DNA of 64,000 nt. Source: Promicromonospora panici. Its GTDB lineage: Bacteria; Actinomycetota; Actinomycetes; Actinomycetales; Cellulomonadaceae. The translations under genes were made by a program, and so were the position numbers. This document shows positions 16,404 through 25,269 of the stretch, piece by piece. Each line of letters starts with the position of its first letter. Positions within the stretch are counted from its first letter, which is position 1. Below the pieces are notes generated by a model. It did no database searches, was not told the origin of the DNA, and saw only the letters and a list, made by a program, of their open reading frames with translations. The stretch lies in contig NZ_UWYY01000021.1 of NCBI RefSeq assembly GCF_900608595.1, positions 58,543 through 122,542 on the forward strand, in the 5' to 3' direction.

Positions 16404-17618
16404 TCAGCCGGCCGGGGCGAGGGCCAGCGCGTCGGCGACCCGCTGGCGGTGGAGCCGGGTCTGCTTGGGCATGTTCCAGCCGAGGACGCCGCGGGCGACC
16501 CCGTCGGTGCGGCAGAGAGCGACGAACCGGCGCGCCGCCGGGTCGCCCTCGACGACCTCGATCTCGGCGCCGGCGGGGACCAGGCCGTGGACCATGACCT
16601 TCACGTCGTACTGGTCCGTCCAGAAGTACGGGACGGGGACGTACGGCTGGTCGGCGCCCAGGATGTTCGCCGCGACCGCCACCGCCTGCTCGGTCGCGTT
16701 GGTCCGGTTCTCCAGCCGCAGCAGGGCGCCCAGGCCCTGGTGCCGCCACCGGGCCACGTCACCGACGGCGTAGATCCCGTCGGCGGCCCGGCACATGGCG
16801 TCGCAGACGACGCCGTTCTCGCACGTCAGGCCGCTGCCGACGAGCCACCCGGTGGCGGGGACGCCGCCGATCGCGACCACGACGACGTCGGCCGGGAGCT
16901 GCTCGCCGGACTCGAGGAGGACGCCGACCACGCGCCCGGCCTCGGCGGCCAGCTCGCGGACGCCGGTGCCGAGCCGCAACGTGACGCCCTGCTCGGTGTG
17001 CAGCTCGCCGAGTCGGGCACCGGCCCACGCCCCGAACTGGCTCTCCATCGGGACCGACTGCGGACCGGCCAGCGTCACGTCCAGGCCGAGGCCGCGGCCG
17101 GTCGCCGCCACCTCGGCGCCCAGCACGCCGTCGCCCACGACGACGAGCCGCCGAGCGGTCGCAAGCTCCGTCCGCAGGGCGACGGCGTCGTCCAGGGTGC
17201 GGATCACGTGCACGCCGGACAGGTCCGGCTGTCCCGGAAAGACCCGGGCCTGGACGCCGGTGGCGATCACTATCTCGTCGGCGCCGAGCACGCGGCCCGA
17301 CTCCGTCCAGACGGTCCGGTTCGCGGCGTCCAGGGCGACCGCCGGATCACCGAGGACGAGGTCGGCGTCCAGGGCCCGCAGCGCCGGCTCGGGCCGGAGC
17401 CGCGCCCGCGCGGGCTCCCACGCCCCGGACAGCACCTGCTTGGAGAGCGGCGGCCGGTCGTACGGGAGGTGCGGCTCATCGCCGAGCAGCGTGATCCGCC
17501 CCTCGAACCCCTTGCGGCGCAGCGCCTCCGCGGTGGTCAGCCCGCCGGCCGAGGCGCCGACGACCAGGACGCTCTCCGGCGGACCACACGTCGGCGGCGC
17601 GATCTCGGGCAGCGTCAT
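16404..17618 (-). CDS. NAD(P)H-dependent ferredoxin reductase of the P450 system (FAD)
   Basis: 404 residues. FAD-binding VLVVGASAGGLTTAEALR is at the N-terminus, the NAD(P) site VVVGDGVLGAEVAATG is mid-protein, and the second FAD contact is YAVGDVARW. The C-terminal reductase domain carries the putidaredoxin-reductase-like YVPVPYFWTDQYDVK. It transfers electrons from NAD(P)H to the ferredoxin encoded immediately upstream. Its ATG overlaps the ferredoxin stop (ATGA). It is last in the operon and is followed by a strong hairpin. Confidence 0.92.
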   Translation of the reverse strand: MTLPEIAPPTCGPPESVLVVGASAGGLTTAEALRRKGFEGRITLLGDEPHLPYDRPPLSKQVLSGAWEPARARLRPEPALRALDADLVLGDPAVALDAANRTVWTESGRVLGADEIVIATGVQARVFPGQPDLSGVHVIRTLDDAVALRTELATARRLVVVGDGVLGAEVAATGRGLGLDVTLAGPQSVPMESQFGAWAGARLGELHTEQGVTLRLGTGVRELAAEAGRVVGVLLESGEQLPADVVVVAIGGVPATGWLVGSGLTCENGVVCDAMCRAADGIYAVGDVARWRHQGLGALLRLENRTNATEQAVAVAANILGADQPYVPVPYFWTDQYDVKVMVHGLVPAGAEIEVVEGDPAARRFVALCRTDGVARGVLGWNMPKQTRLHRQRVADALALAPAG

Positions 17619-17812
17619 GACTCGATCAGACCGATCGCGGCCGCCGGGCAGACGCTCACGGCCTCGCGGACCGCGTCGTGCTGGTCCGGGCCGGGCGCCT
17701 CGTCGAGCAGCACCACTATGCCGTCCTCGTCCCGCTGGTCGAACACGTCCGGGGCGACCAGCACGCACGTCCCCGCACCACAGCACTTGTCTTCCTCAAC
17801 GATGACCTTCAT
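17615..17812 (-). CDS. 3Fe-4S ferredoxin, electron donor to the P450
   Basis: 65 residues. Cysteines 10, 16 and 55 (DKCCGAGTC and VSVCPAAAI) give the C-x5-C...CP pattern of the single-cluster 3Fe-4S ferredoxins that serve actinobacterial P450s; residue 13 is Ala where a 4Fe-4S protein would have Cys. An additional adjacent Cys11 is unusual. The ATG at 17812 follows GAGAGAACGAG and overlaps the last 17 bases of the TetR gene. The reductase follows with an ATGA overlap. Confidence 0.92.
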   Translation of the reverse strand: MKVIVEEDKCCGAGTCVLVAPDVFDQRDEDGIVVLLDEAPGPDQHDAVREAVSVCPAAAIGLIES

Positions 17813-18533
17813 CTCGTTCTCTCTCTCGTAAGTCGTGTTCAGTCGACATGCGTTGCTCGACGTCGGCCGTGGTCGGCGCCAGGAAGAGGCCGACCAGTGC
17901 GTCCACCAGGCTCGCCGTCGCCTCCACCCAGCCGGCCTGGCGGACGGGCTCGCCGTCCGCCGCCTCACGCTCCCGCTCGGCGAAGGCGTGGACCAGCAGG
18001 AGCCGCGCCATCTCGCCCCGCTCGTGGCGGACGGCGGTGGGCAGGCCGGACAGGCAGCCGCGCATGCCGTCCAGCACCTGGTGCAGGGACGGCGCGTCCA
18101 GCGACTGCTCCTCGATCAGGGCGCGCAGCACGGGGTCGGTCATGAGCTGGGCGCTGAACCGGGCGAACCAGGTCGGGACGGGCAGGCTCGCGAAGTGCTC
18201 CGCCGACGGCAGGACCAGGCAGTTCAGCCAGTCCCGCAGCTCGGTCGATCCCGCGTGCTCGGCGACCAGCTGGGCCCGCCGCTCCTCGATCGGCTCGCTG
18301 TGGCTCGCCAGGACCGCGCGGACCAGGTCGGTCTTGGTGCCGAAGTGGTAGCCGACCGCGGCGTTGTTGCCCTGCCCGGCCGCCTCGCTGATCTGGCGCG
18401 CCGACACGGCGGCGACGCCATGCTCCGCGAAGAGCCGTTCGGCGGTGGCGAGGATCGCCTTCCGCGTGCCCGCCACCTGTTCGACGCGCACGCCCGTCCC
18501 GGTCGCCGCGCCCGTCCCGGTCGGCACGGTCAC
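17796..18533 (-). CDS. TetR-family regulator inside the P450 operon
   Basis: 245 residues. The N-terminal DNA-binding domain includes AILATAERLFAEHGVAAVSARQISEAAGQ and AVGYHFGTK. It is clearly paralogous to the divergent TetR at 19940, which shares RQISEAAGQxNN and AVGYHFGTK. The GTG start at 18533 overlaps the P450 stop (GTGA), and the 3' end overlaps the ferredoxin start. A regulator placed between a P450 and its ferredoxin is unusual and makes its dosage follow that of the enzyme. The ligand is probably the P450 substrate (inferred). Confidence 0.9.
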   Translation of the reverse strand: MTVPTGTGAATGTGVRVEQVAGTRKAILATAERLFAEHGVAAVSARQISEAAGQGNNAAVGYHFGTKTDLVRAVLASHSEPIEERRAQLVAEHAGSTELRDWLNCLVLPSAEHFASLPVPTWFARFSAQLMTDPVLRALIEEQSLDAPSLHQVLDGMRGCLSGLPTAVRHERGEMARLLLVHAFAEREREAADGEPVRQAGWVEATASLVDALVGLFLAPTTADVEQRMSTEHDLRERERDEGHR

Positions 18534-19741
18534 CAGCGCACCGGCAGCTCGCTCAGGACGCCGACGGCGAGGCCGTCGACCCGGACCAGCTCGGCGGCGT
18601 CGACCGCGAGCTCCAGCGTCGGCAGGCGGCGCAGCAGCGTCTCCAGCGCGACCTGGAGCTCCGTCCGGGCCAGCGCCTGGCCGAGGCAGGAGTGCGCACC
18701 GGCGCCGAACGCGAGGTGCGGGTTCGGGCTGCGGCTCAGGTCGAGGGTCTCGGCGTCCGCGAAGGCCGACTCGTCGCGGTTGGCGGCGGCCATGCTGCAC
18801 ACGACGGTCGTGCCGCCGGCCACGGCCACGCCGGACAGCTCGATCGGCATGTCGATGTAGCGGACCATGCCGAACCCGGCGTTGGCGTCGTAGCGCAGGG
18901 CCTCCTCGACCGTGGACCGGACGAGCTTGGGGTCGGCGAGCACCTGCTCCCAGCGGGAACGGTCCGACAGCAGCATCGCGACCATCTTGGTGATCATGTT
19001 GGCGGTCGTCTCGTGCCCGGCCACCAGCAGCCCCTGGCCCGTGGCGACCAGCACCGCCGTCGACAGGGGCTGCCCGTCGGCGTCGGTCGCGTCGATCAGC
19101 TCGCTGAGCAGGTCGTCGCCCCGGTTGGCCCGCTTCAGCTCGACATGGTGCGCCATGTAGGTGCCGAACTCGGTCATGGCGGCGACCATCTCGTCCTGCG
19201 TGTAGCGGGTCATGCTGAGCATGCAGTCCGACCAGTACGAGAACTTGTCCCGGTCGCTGTCCGGCACCCCGAGCATGTCGCAGATCACCCAGACCGGCAG
19301 CGGGAACCCGAACGCGGCCTTGAGGTCGACCGGGCCGCCCCTATTGATCATCGAGTCGACGAGCTGGTCGGCCATCGCCGCGATCCCCGGCCGCAGCGCG
19401 GCCATCCGCTTCGCGGTGAACCACTTGCCGACGAGGCGCCGCCAGGTCAGGTGGCCCTCGCCCTCCTGCGGCAGCACGGTGGCCATCTCGCTGTTGAAGA
19501 GTCCGCCGTCGTCGGTGTCCGCGACCCGCGCGGCGTCCTCCTTGCCGGTCCCCCGGCCGAACCGAGGGTCGGACAGGACCGCCTTCACGTCGTCGTAGCG
19601 GGTGACCAGCGTCGCCGGGTCGCCGCTCGCGAACCGCACGTGGGCCACCGGGCACTTCGATCGCAGCTCGGCCCACTCGGCCGGCGGCTCCAGGGCGGCG
19701 TCGGTGGGGATCGGGTAGGACAGGATCTCGGACTCGGTCAT
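18530..19741 (-). CDS. Cytochrome P450 monooxygenase
   Basis: 403 residues, typical of soluble bacterial class I P450s. The I-helix oxygen-activating motif AGHETT is at 241-246, the ExxR motif is Glu280-Arg283, and the heme loop FGAGAHSCLG has the thiolate ligand Cys352. It inserts one oxygen atom into an unknown small substrate using electrons from the ferredoxin and reductase encoded downstream. ATG 19741 is preceded by AGAGAG; an upstream extension would cross the promoter. First gene of the cassette. Confidence 0.95.
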   Translation of the reverse strand: MTESEILSYPIPTDAALEPPAEWAELRSKCPVAHVRFASGDPATLVTRYDDVKAVLSDPRFGRGTGKEDAARVADTDDGGLFNSEMATVLPQEGEGHLTWRRLVGKWFTAKRMAALRPGIAAMADQLVDSMINRGGPVDLKAAFGFPLPVWVICDMLGVPDSDRDKFSYWSDCMLSMTRYTQDEMVAAMTEFGTYMAHHVELKRANRGDDLLSELIDATDADGQPLSTAVLVATGQGLLVAGHETTANMITKMVAMLLSDRSRWEQVLADPKLVRSTVEEALRYDANAGFGMVRYIDMPIELSGVAVAGGTTVVCSMAAANRDESAFADAETLDLSRSPNPHLAFGAGAHSCLGQALARTELQVALETLLRRLPTLELAVDAAELVRVDGLAVGVLSELPVRW

Positions 19742-19805
19742 GAACGGGATCTCTCTGGTGGGGGTTCCTTGGTCCGGAGGCCAAAATTTCGCCCGCCGTG
19801 GCCTC

Positions 19806-19844
19806 AGTACATCGAGCCTCTTCTCATAAGTCAAGCAACTGCTT
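19806..19844 (-). promoter_or_regulatory. Promoter of the P450 operon with an overlapping palindrome
   Basis: Minus strand: TTGACT (19834-19829), 17-base spacer, TGTACT (19811-19806). AAGCAACTGCTT (19833-19844; 5-base arms) abuts the -35 box, and a second AGTCAA/TTGACT inverted repeat brackets it. These are candidate binding sites for one of the two TetR proteins. Confidence 0.5.
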
Positions 19845-19890
19845 TAAATTGACTCCGGACCAGCCCGCCTCCGCCACCGCCCGGGAAGCT

Positions 19891-19903
19891 CTATAAGCTA
19901 TAG
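19891..19903. promoter_or_regulatory. Palindrome upstream of the divergent TetR gene
   Basis: CTATA-AGC-TATAG, 36 bases before the GTG of the second TetR gene and between it and the P450 promoter. AT-rich in a GC-rich context, it may combine a -10 element with a TetR operator. Confidence 0.4.
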
Positions 19904-19939
19904 CCCACGTTCACCAACGAGAGACATCGAGACGAGGTA

Positions 19940-20593
19940 GTGGTGCAGGCCAAGCCGACGCGGGCGGACAAGGTCGCCCAGACCCGCGAGCGGATCCTCG
20001 ACGCGGCCGAGCGGCTCTTCGCCGAGCACGGGTTGTTCGCGGTCTCCAACCGGCAGATCAGCGAGGCGGCGGGGCAGGCCAACAACTCCGCCGTCGGCTA
20101 CCACTTCGGCACCAAGTCGGCGCTGATCAAGGCCGTCGTGAGCCGTCACGTCATCCCGATGGAGCGGATCCGCGAGCGCCAGCTCGCCGAGCTCGGCGAC
20201 GACGCCGGGGTGCGTGACTGGGTCGCGTGCACCGTCCGGCCCCTGACCGATCACCTCGCGTCGCTGTCCGGCATCACCTGGTGGGCGCGGCTCGTCGCCC
20301 AGATCTCGACCGACCCGAGCCTGTACCTCCCCGAGCTCGACGAGTCGACGGCGTCCGAGTCGCGCCGGCGGTGCGAGGAAGGGCTGCGTCGTAGCGTGCC
20401 GGACCTGCCGGCCGAGGTGGCGGACGAGCGCGAGCGGATGCTCCGGAACCTCGTCGTCTACGTGTGCGCCGAGCGCGAGCGGGCCCTCGCTGAGGGCGTC
20501 CCGACCACGCGTGCCACGTGGGAGGAGACCGCCGTCGGCCTGATCGACGCGATCACCGGGATGTGGCTCGCGCCCGTCACGCGGGTGGGCTGA
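19940..20593 (+). CDS. TetR-family regulator divergent from the P450 operon
   Basis: 217 residues. The helix-turn-helix spans ~residues 12-60 (RILDAAERLFAEHGLFAVSNRQISEAAGQANNSAVGYHFGTK). It shares nearly the whole DNA-recognition segment with the TetR inside the P450 operon, so the two may recognise the same or overlapping operators. The start is GTG 19940 (or GTG 19943), with GAGACGAGG upstream. The likely role is control of the divergent P450 cassette. Confidence 0.9.
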   Translation: MVQAKPTRADKVAQTRERILDAAERLFAEHGLFAVSNRQISEAAGQANNSAVGYHFGTKSALIKAVVSRHVIPMERIRERQLAELGDDAGVRDWVACTVRPLTDHLASLSGITWWARLVAQISTDPSLYLPELDESTASESRRRCEEGLRRSVPDLPAEVADERERMLRNLVVYVCAERERALAEGVPTTRATWEETAVGLIDAITGMWLAPVTRVG

Positions 20594-20685
20594 CCGGCGT
20601 CTATCGGTGGGGAGGCGCCGGCCGGAATGCGTTCGCCCGGGTGCCGGTTGGTGCTCTACGTGGACATCACTTCTGGAAGCCTCGC

Positions 20686-21450
20686 ATGAGCGTCATCGAC
20701 GCGGACCGCCCCGCCCCGGACGACTCGGCCCCCACCGGCCCCGCGCACTCCGACCCTGTGTCGGACGACGCTGTGCTGGATGACCCGATCTGGTCGTCGC
20801 TCTCGGGGGCACACGCCCACCTGGCCGAGGGCGGCGACCTCGTCCGCCGGTACCCGCGCGACGTCTCGCCGTTCGCCGCCGTCCGGACCTGGGACGATCC
20901 CCGCGTCTGGGACGCGATAGTCGATCTCGTCGGGCACGGCGCCGAGTTCCCGGCCCCGCCCGAGTCCGTGGTGCTGCCGCCTGGCTGGGAGCGCAGCGAG
21001 CCGTTCGAGGGGGTCCAGCTCGTCGAGAACGAGCGGCTACGCCCCGTGCCCGACGACGAGGCGGTGCTCCTGGGCGCCGACGACGTCCCGGAGATGCTCG
21101 ACCTGGTGGCGCGCGCGCAGCCGGGCCCGTTCGAGCCCCGGACCTACGAGCTGGGCCGGTACGTCGGGATCCGGCGCGACGGGCGCCTCGCGGCGATGGC
21201 CGGCGAGCGTCTGCGGCCCGCCGGCTGGACCGAGATCAGCGCCGTCGCCACGGACGACCGGTACCGCGGCCAGGGGCTGGCCACGCGTCTCGTGCTCGAC
21301 GTCGCCCACGACATCCACCGGCGCGGTGCGCGCGCCATGATGCACGCCGCGGCGAACAACACGAACGCGATCCGGCTCTACGAGAAGCTCGGCTTCACGC
21401 TGCGCCGGCGGATGGTCTTCAGCAGCGTCCGCACGCCCGTCAGCTCCTGA
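20686..21450 (+). CDS. GNAT-family N-acetyltransferase
   Basis: 254 residues. The C-terminal half is a GNAT fold with the acetyl-CoA pyrophosphate loop DDRYRGQGLATRL and the terminal NNTNAIRLYEKLGFTLRRR. The first ~130 residues are a Pro/Asp-rich variable region. The substrate is unknown. The gene converges on the DUF808 gene and their ends overlap by 11 bases. ATG 20686 is chosen; a longer in-frame reading overlaps the TetR gene and lacks family similarity. Confidence 0.85.
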   Translation: MSVIDADRPAPDDSAPTGPAHSDPVSDDAVLDDPIWSSLSGAHAHLAEGGDLVRRYPRDVSPFAAVRTWDDPRVWDAIVDLVGHGAEFPAPPESVVLPPGWERSEPFEGVQLVENERLRPVPDDEAVLLGADDVPEMLDLVARAQPGPFEPRTYELGRYVGIRRDGRLAAMAGERLRPAGWTEISAVATDDRYRGQGLATRLVLDVAHDIHRRGARAMMHAAANNTNAIRLYEKLGFTLRRRMVFSSVRTPVSS

Positions 21451-22381
21451 CGGGGGCCTCCTTCTTGCGGGACGGGAGCAGGTGCAGCACGGCCACCACG
21501 GCGGCACCGACGATCAGGCCGACGATCGCGGAGCACACTGTGTTGAAGAGCCAGCCGAGCGTGCCGCCCAGCGCGCCGGTGCCGTCGTGGATCGCCACCT
21601 CGAGGTGGTGCACCCACTCGTACGGCGCCGGCACCCAGCCGGTGCCGTCGGCCCCGAGGTTGACGAGCAGGATGTGCCCGCCCACCCACAGCATGGCGAT
21701 GGTGCCGACCACCGAGATGACGGCAAGCACCTTCGGCATCGCCTTGACGAGGCCCCGGCCGAGCGTCTGGGAGAAACCGGAGTTGAACTGGGCCATCCGT
21801 AGCCCGACGTCGTCCATCTTCACGATCGCCGCGACGATGCCGTAGACGATGATGGTGATCACGAAGGCCACCACCACCAGGATGGCGAGCCGGGACCAGA
21901 AGGCCTCGTCGGCCACCTCGTCAAGTGCGATCACCATGATCTCGGCCGACAGGATCAGGTCGGTGCGGATGGCGCCCGCGATCATCTTCTTCTCGGCCTC
22001 GGGGCTGACCTCCGTGGCCGGAACCTCCGGGTCATGATGGCCGGAGACCTTGTGCCAGATCTTCTCCGCGCCCTCGTACGCCAGGTAGGTGCCGCCGATC
22101 ATGAGGACGATCGGCAGCAGCCACGGCAGGAACTGGCTCAGCAGCAGCGCCGCCGGGAGGATGAAGACCAGCTTGTTCCGGATCGAGCCGACGGCGATCT
22201 TCCACACGATCGGCAGCTCGCGCTTCGCCGCGACGCTGCGCAGGTACTGCGGCGTGACGGCGGTGTCGTCCACCACGACACCTGCCGCCTTCGCGGTCGC
22301 CCGGCCGGTGGCCGCACCGACGTCGTCGATCGACGCCGCGGCCAGCTTCGCCAGCGCGGCGATGTCGTCCAGGAGTCCCAT
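21440..22381 (-). CDS. DUF808 (YedI-type) inner membrane protein
   Basis: 313 residues beginning MGLLDDIAALAKLAAASIDDVGAATG, the characteristic DUF808 N-terminus, with DDTAVTPQYLRSVAAKRELPIVWKIA following. About seven hydrophobic segments are present. The function of the family is unknown. A GTG 12 bases upstream is an alternative start. The gene lies downstream of the CopB-type ATPase after 91 bases, on the same strand, but there is no functional reason to link them. Confidence 0.88.
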   Translation of the reverse strand: MGLLDDIAALAKLAAASIDDVGAATGRATAKAAGVVVDDTAVTPQYLRSVAAKRELPIVWKIAVGSIRNKLVFILPAALLLSQFLPWLLPIVLMIGGTYLAYEGAEKIWHKVSGHHDPEVPATEVSPEAEKKMIAGAIRTDLILSAEIMVIALDEVADEAFWSRLAILVVVAFVITIIVYGIVAAIVKMDDVGLRMAQFNSGFSQTLGRGLVKAMPKVLAVISVVGTIAMLWVGGHILLVNLGADGTGWVPAPYEWVHHLEVAIHDGTGALGGTLGWLFNTVCSAIVGLIVGAAVVAVLHLLPSRKKEAPVRS

Positions 22382-22472
22382 CAGGCCACCCACGGCGCCC
22401 CCATCTGCGATCGATATGTCGTCATGCCGTGCAGCCTATGCAACTCTCGCCGCCGACCGGGCATCGCGCGCT

Positions 22473-24653
22473 CTACTTGCCCGGCCGGAGGTCGAGCCGG
22501 CGGAGGAGCTGGGCGTTGAGCGCCACGACCACCGTCGAGAGTGACATCAGCACGGCCCCCACCGACATCGGCATCACGAAGCCGATCGGCGCCAGGACGC
22601 CTGCCGCGAGCGGCACCGAGATCAGGTTGTACCCGGCCGCCCACCACAGGTTCTGCTTCATCTTGCGGTAGCTGGCCCGCGACAGCTCGATCACCGACAG
22701 GACCGAGCGCGGGTCGTCGCTGGCGAGGATGACCCCCGCGGACGCGATGGCCACATCGGTGCCGGCGCCGATCGCGACGCCGACGTCGGCCTGCGCCAGC
22801 GCCGGGGCGTCGTTGACGCCGTCGCCCACCATCGCGACCTTGCGGCCCTCGTGCTGGAGCTGCTGCACCTTGGCGGACTTGTCTGAAGGCCGCACGCCGG
22901 CGAAGTACCTGTCGACGCCGAGCTCGTCGGCGACCGACCGGGCCACCGCTTCAGCGTCGCCGGTGATCATGACCACCTGGACACCCAGGTCGTGCAGCTT
23001 CCGGACGGCATCCGCGGACTCGGCCCGCACCTCGTCCGCGAGCTTGATCCCGCCGATGACGACGCCGTCGCGCAGCACGTGCAGGATGATCGCCCCGTCG
23101 CCGCGCCAGGCCTCCGCCACCGGCAGCTCGTCCTGGCCGCTCTCCTCGAGCAGGCGAGGCCCGCCGACCCGGATCTCGTGGCCGTCGACCGTGGCCGTGA
23201 CGCCCACGGCGGGCGACGACGAGAAGCCGGAGGCGCGCGGAACCGTGAGCCCGCGCTCCTGCGCAGCACGCACTATCGCCTTGGCCAGGGGGTGCTCGCT
23301 GTCCGACTCGGCGGCCGCCGCGAGCGCCACCAGGGTGTCGACGTCGACCGTCTCGCCGTCGTTGCCCGCGGGCCGCGCGTCGGCGACGGTCGGCTCGCCC
23401 TTGGTGAGGGTGCCGGTCTTGTCGAACAGCACGGTATTGACGGTGCGCATGCTCTCGAGCGCGAGGCGGTCCTTGATGAGCACGCCGCCGCGGGCGGCTC
23501 GCTCGGTGGCGATCGAGACGACGAGCGGGATCGCCAGGCCCAGGGCGTGGGGGCACGCGATCACGAGCACCGTGACGGTGCGAACGACTGCGGCGTCGGG
23601 CATACCGACCACCGACCAGACGATCGCGGTGATCGCCGCCGCACCCAGCGCGAACCAGAAGAGCCAGCCGGCCGCCGTGTCCGCGAGGCGCTGTGCGCGC
23701 GAGGACGAGTTCTGCGCCTCGGTGACGAGCCGCTGAATGCCGGCCAGGGCGGTGTCGTCACCGGTGGCCGTGACCTCGATCCGCAGACCGGAGTCGGTGG
23801 CGACGGTCCCTGCGGTCACGGGCTCGCCCTGGCCCCGAGGCACCGTGCGCGACTCCCCCGTCACCATGGACTCGTCCATCTCGGCGCGCCCGTCCACGAC
23901 GCGGCCGTCGGCGGGGATGCTCCCGCCCGGCCGCACCACGACGACGTCGCCGACGACGAGGTCCGCCGGCGCGACCTTGACGATCCGGTCGCCGTCGACA
24001 CGCTCTGCCTCGTCGGGCAGCAGCGCGGCGAGCGAGTCCAGTGCCGACGTCGTCTGCGCGAGCGAACGCATCTCGATCCAGTGGCCGAGCAGCATGATCA
24101 CGATCAGGAGGGCGAGCTCCCACCAGAAGTCGAGCTGGTGGTCGAGCAGGCCGAGGCTCGCGCCGAGCGAGGCAACGAACGCGACGGTGATCGCGAGCCC
24201 GATCAGGAGCATCATCCCGGGCTGGCGGGAGCGGAGCTCGCTGATCGCGCCGGTCAGGAAGGGCCGCCCGCCCCACACGTACATGACCGTGCCGAGCACC
24301 GGCGAGATCGCGTTCACCCAGCCGCCGGCGGGCAGCATGTAGCCGAGGATCATCGCGAACATGCTGGAGAACCCGACCACCGGCACGGCCAGGACGAGCA
24401 TGATCCAGAACAGACGCCGGAACTGGCCTACGTGGTCACCATGACCGGCATGGCCGCCGTGGCCCTCGTGACCGCCGTGACCTTCGTGGCTGGCGTGGTC
24501 GGCGTGGCTGGTGTGGTCGGCGTGAGTACTGCGGTCCGCGTGGTTGTCGTGCGCGTCGTGCTCCGTGTGCGCGTTGTGATCGGTGTGCTCGGGTGGCACC
24601 ACCGGGTCGTCGGCGACAGGCTGGCCGGAGGAGTGGTCGTGTGCTTCGTTCAT
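22473..24653 (-). CDS. copB: Copper-exporting P1B-ATPase, CopB type with His-repeat N-terminus
   Basis: 726 residues. It carries the P-type ATPase signatures TGES (265-268), the membrane metal motif CPH (367-369) and the phosphorylation site DKTGT (411-415), followed by GDGVNDAPALAQ. CPH rather than CPC places it in the P1B-3 (CopB) group, which pumps copper out of the cytoplasm. The N-terminus has no CxxC domain. Instead it has 19 histidines in the first 74 residues, 17 of them spaced exactly every third residue between 23 and 74 (only position 41 is missed). The start has AGGAG upstream. A CsoR box sits in its promoter. Confidence 0.94.
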   Translation of the reverse strand: MNEAHDHSSGQPVADDPVVPPEHTDHNAHTEHDAHDNHADRSTHADHTSHADHASHEGHGGHEGHGGHAGHGDHVGQFRRLFWIMLVLAVPVVGFSSMFAMILGYMLPAGGWVNAISPVLGTVMYVWGGRPFLTGAISELRSRQPGMMLLIGLAITVAFVASLGASLGLLDHQLDFWWELALLIVIMLLGHWIEMRSLAQTTSALDSLAALLPDEAERVDGDRIVKVAPADLVVGDVVVVRPGGSIPADGRVVDGRAEMDESMVTGESRTVPRGQGEPVTAGTVATDSGLRIEVTATGDDTALAGIQRLVTEAQNSSSRAQRLADTAAGWLFWFALGAAAITAIVWSVVGMPDAAVVRTVTVLVIACPHALGLAIPLVVSIATERAARGGVLIKDRLALESMRTVNTVLFDKTGTLTKGEPTVADARPAGNDGETVDVDTLVALAAAAESDSEHPLAKAIVRAAQERGLTVPRASGFSSSPAVGVTATVDGHEIRVGGPRLLEESGQDELPVAEAWRGDGAIILHVLRDGVVIGGIKLADEVRAESADAVRKLHDLGVQVVMITGDAEAVARSVADELGVDRYFAGVRPSDKSAKVQQLQHEGRKVAMVGDGVNDAPALAQADVGVAIGAGTDVAIASAGVILASDDPRSVLSVIELSRASYRKMKQNLWWAAGYNLISVPLAAGVLAPIGFVMPMSVGAVLMSLSTVVVALNAQLLRRLDLRPGK

Positions 24654-24705
24654 CGGATTGGCTCCTGAGTTGAGCAGTGACACCCGTCGGGCGGCAGTAG
24701 ATCCA

Positions 24706-24734
24706 TTTATACCCCTAGGGGGTATCCTCGTCAA
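24706..24734 (-). promoter_or_regulatory. CsoR-controlled promoter of the CopB gene
   Basis: Minus strand: -35 TTGACG (24734-24729), 17-base spacer, -10 TATAAA (24711-24706). ATACCCCTAGGGGGTAT (24709-24725) is a CsoR box filling the spacer and touching the -10 box, so bound apo-CsoR would exclude polymerase and Cu(I) would release it. Confidence 0.75.
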
Positions 24735-24777
24735 GCGGTAAGGTCGACGCCTGACAACCGCACGAGAGGGAGAACCG

Positions 24778-25260
24778 ATGCCCGTCCAAGTAGCCGTGTG
24801 CGGCCCAGGCGCCTGCACCGAGCAGGACGAAGAACATGCCTACGAGGTAGGGTGCCTGCTCGCGCAGGCCGGAGCGACGGTGCTCAATGGCGGTGGCACC
24901 GGGGTGATGGCCGCCGTCTCGGCGGGAGCACGCTCGGCCGGCGGGCTCGTCGTCGGCGTCCGGCCCGGACCAACGGCGGACGGCGCCAATCCCGATCTCA
25001 GCGTCGTCCTGGCGACGAACATGGGCGAGGCCCGCAACGCGATTCTGGTCTGGTCGGCGGACGCCGTGATCGTCATCGGCGGCTCGTGGGGCGCCCTGTC
25101 TGAGCTCGCCCTGGCGAAGCGGCGCGGGGTGCCGGTGATCAGCCTCGGCGGCTGGCAGGTCCTGGACGTCGCCGGCAACCCGCTGCCCGACGCTCCCCCG
25201 ACCGCGGCCACGCCCGAGGCCGCCGTCGCCTTCGCCCTGTCCACGACCGAGCGCTACTGA
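24778..25260 (+). CDS. SLOG/TIGR00725-family protein
   Basis: 160 residues of Rossmann-like SLOG fold: VAVCGPGACTEQDEE at the start, GATVLNGGGTGVMAAVSAGA in the nucleotide-binding position, and IGGSWGALSELALAKRRGVPV. It resembles the family once called lysine-decarboxylase-like and probably binds or processes a nucleotide-derived ligand; the function is unproven. It is preceded by GAGAGGGAG. It is divergent from the CopB gene, so its promoter region adjoins the CsoR box and it may share copper control. Confidence 0.82.
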   Translation: MPVQVAVCGPGACTEQDEEHAYEVGCLLAQAGATVLNGGGTGVMAAVSAGARSAGGLVVGVRPGPTADGANPDLSVVLATNMGEARNAILVWSADAVIVIGGSWGALSELALAKRRGVPVISLGGWQVLDVAGNPLPDAPPTAATPEAAVAFALSTTERY

Positions 25261-25269
25261 GAGTCCGGG

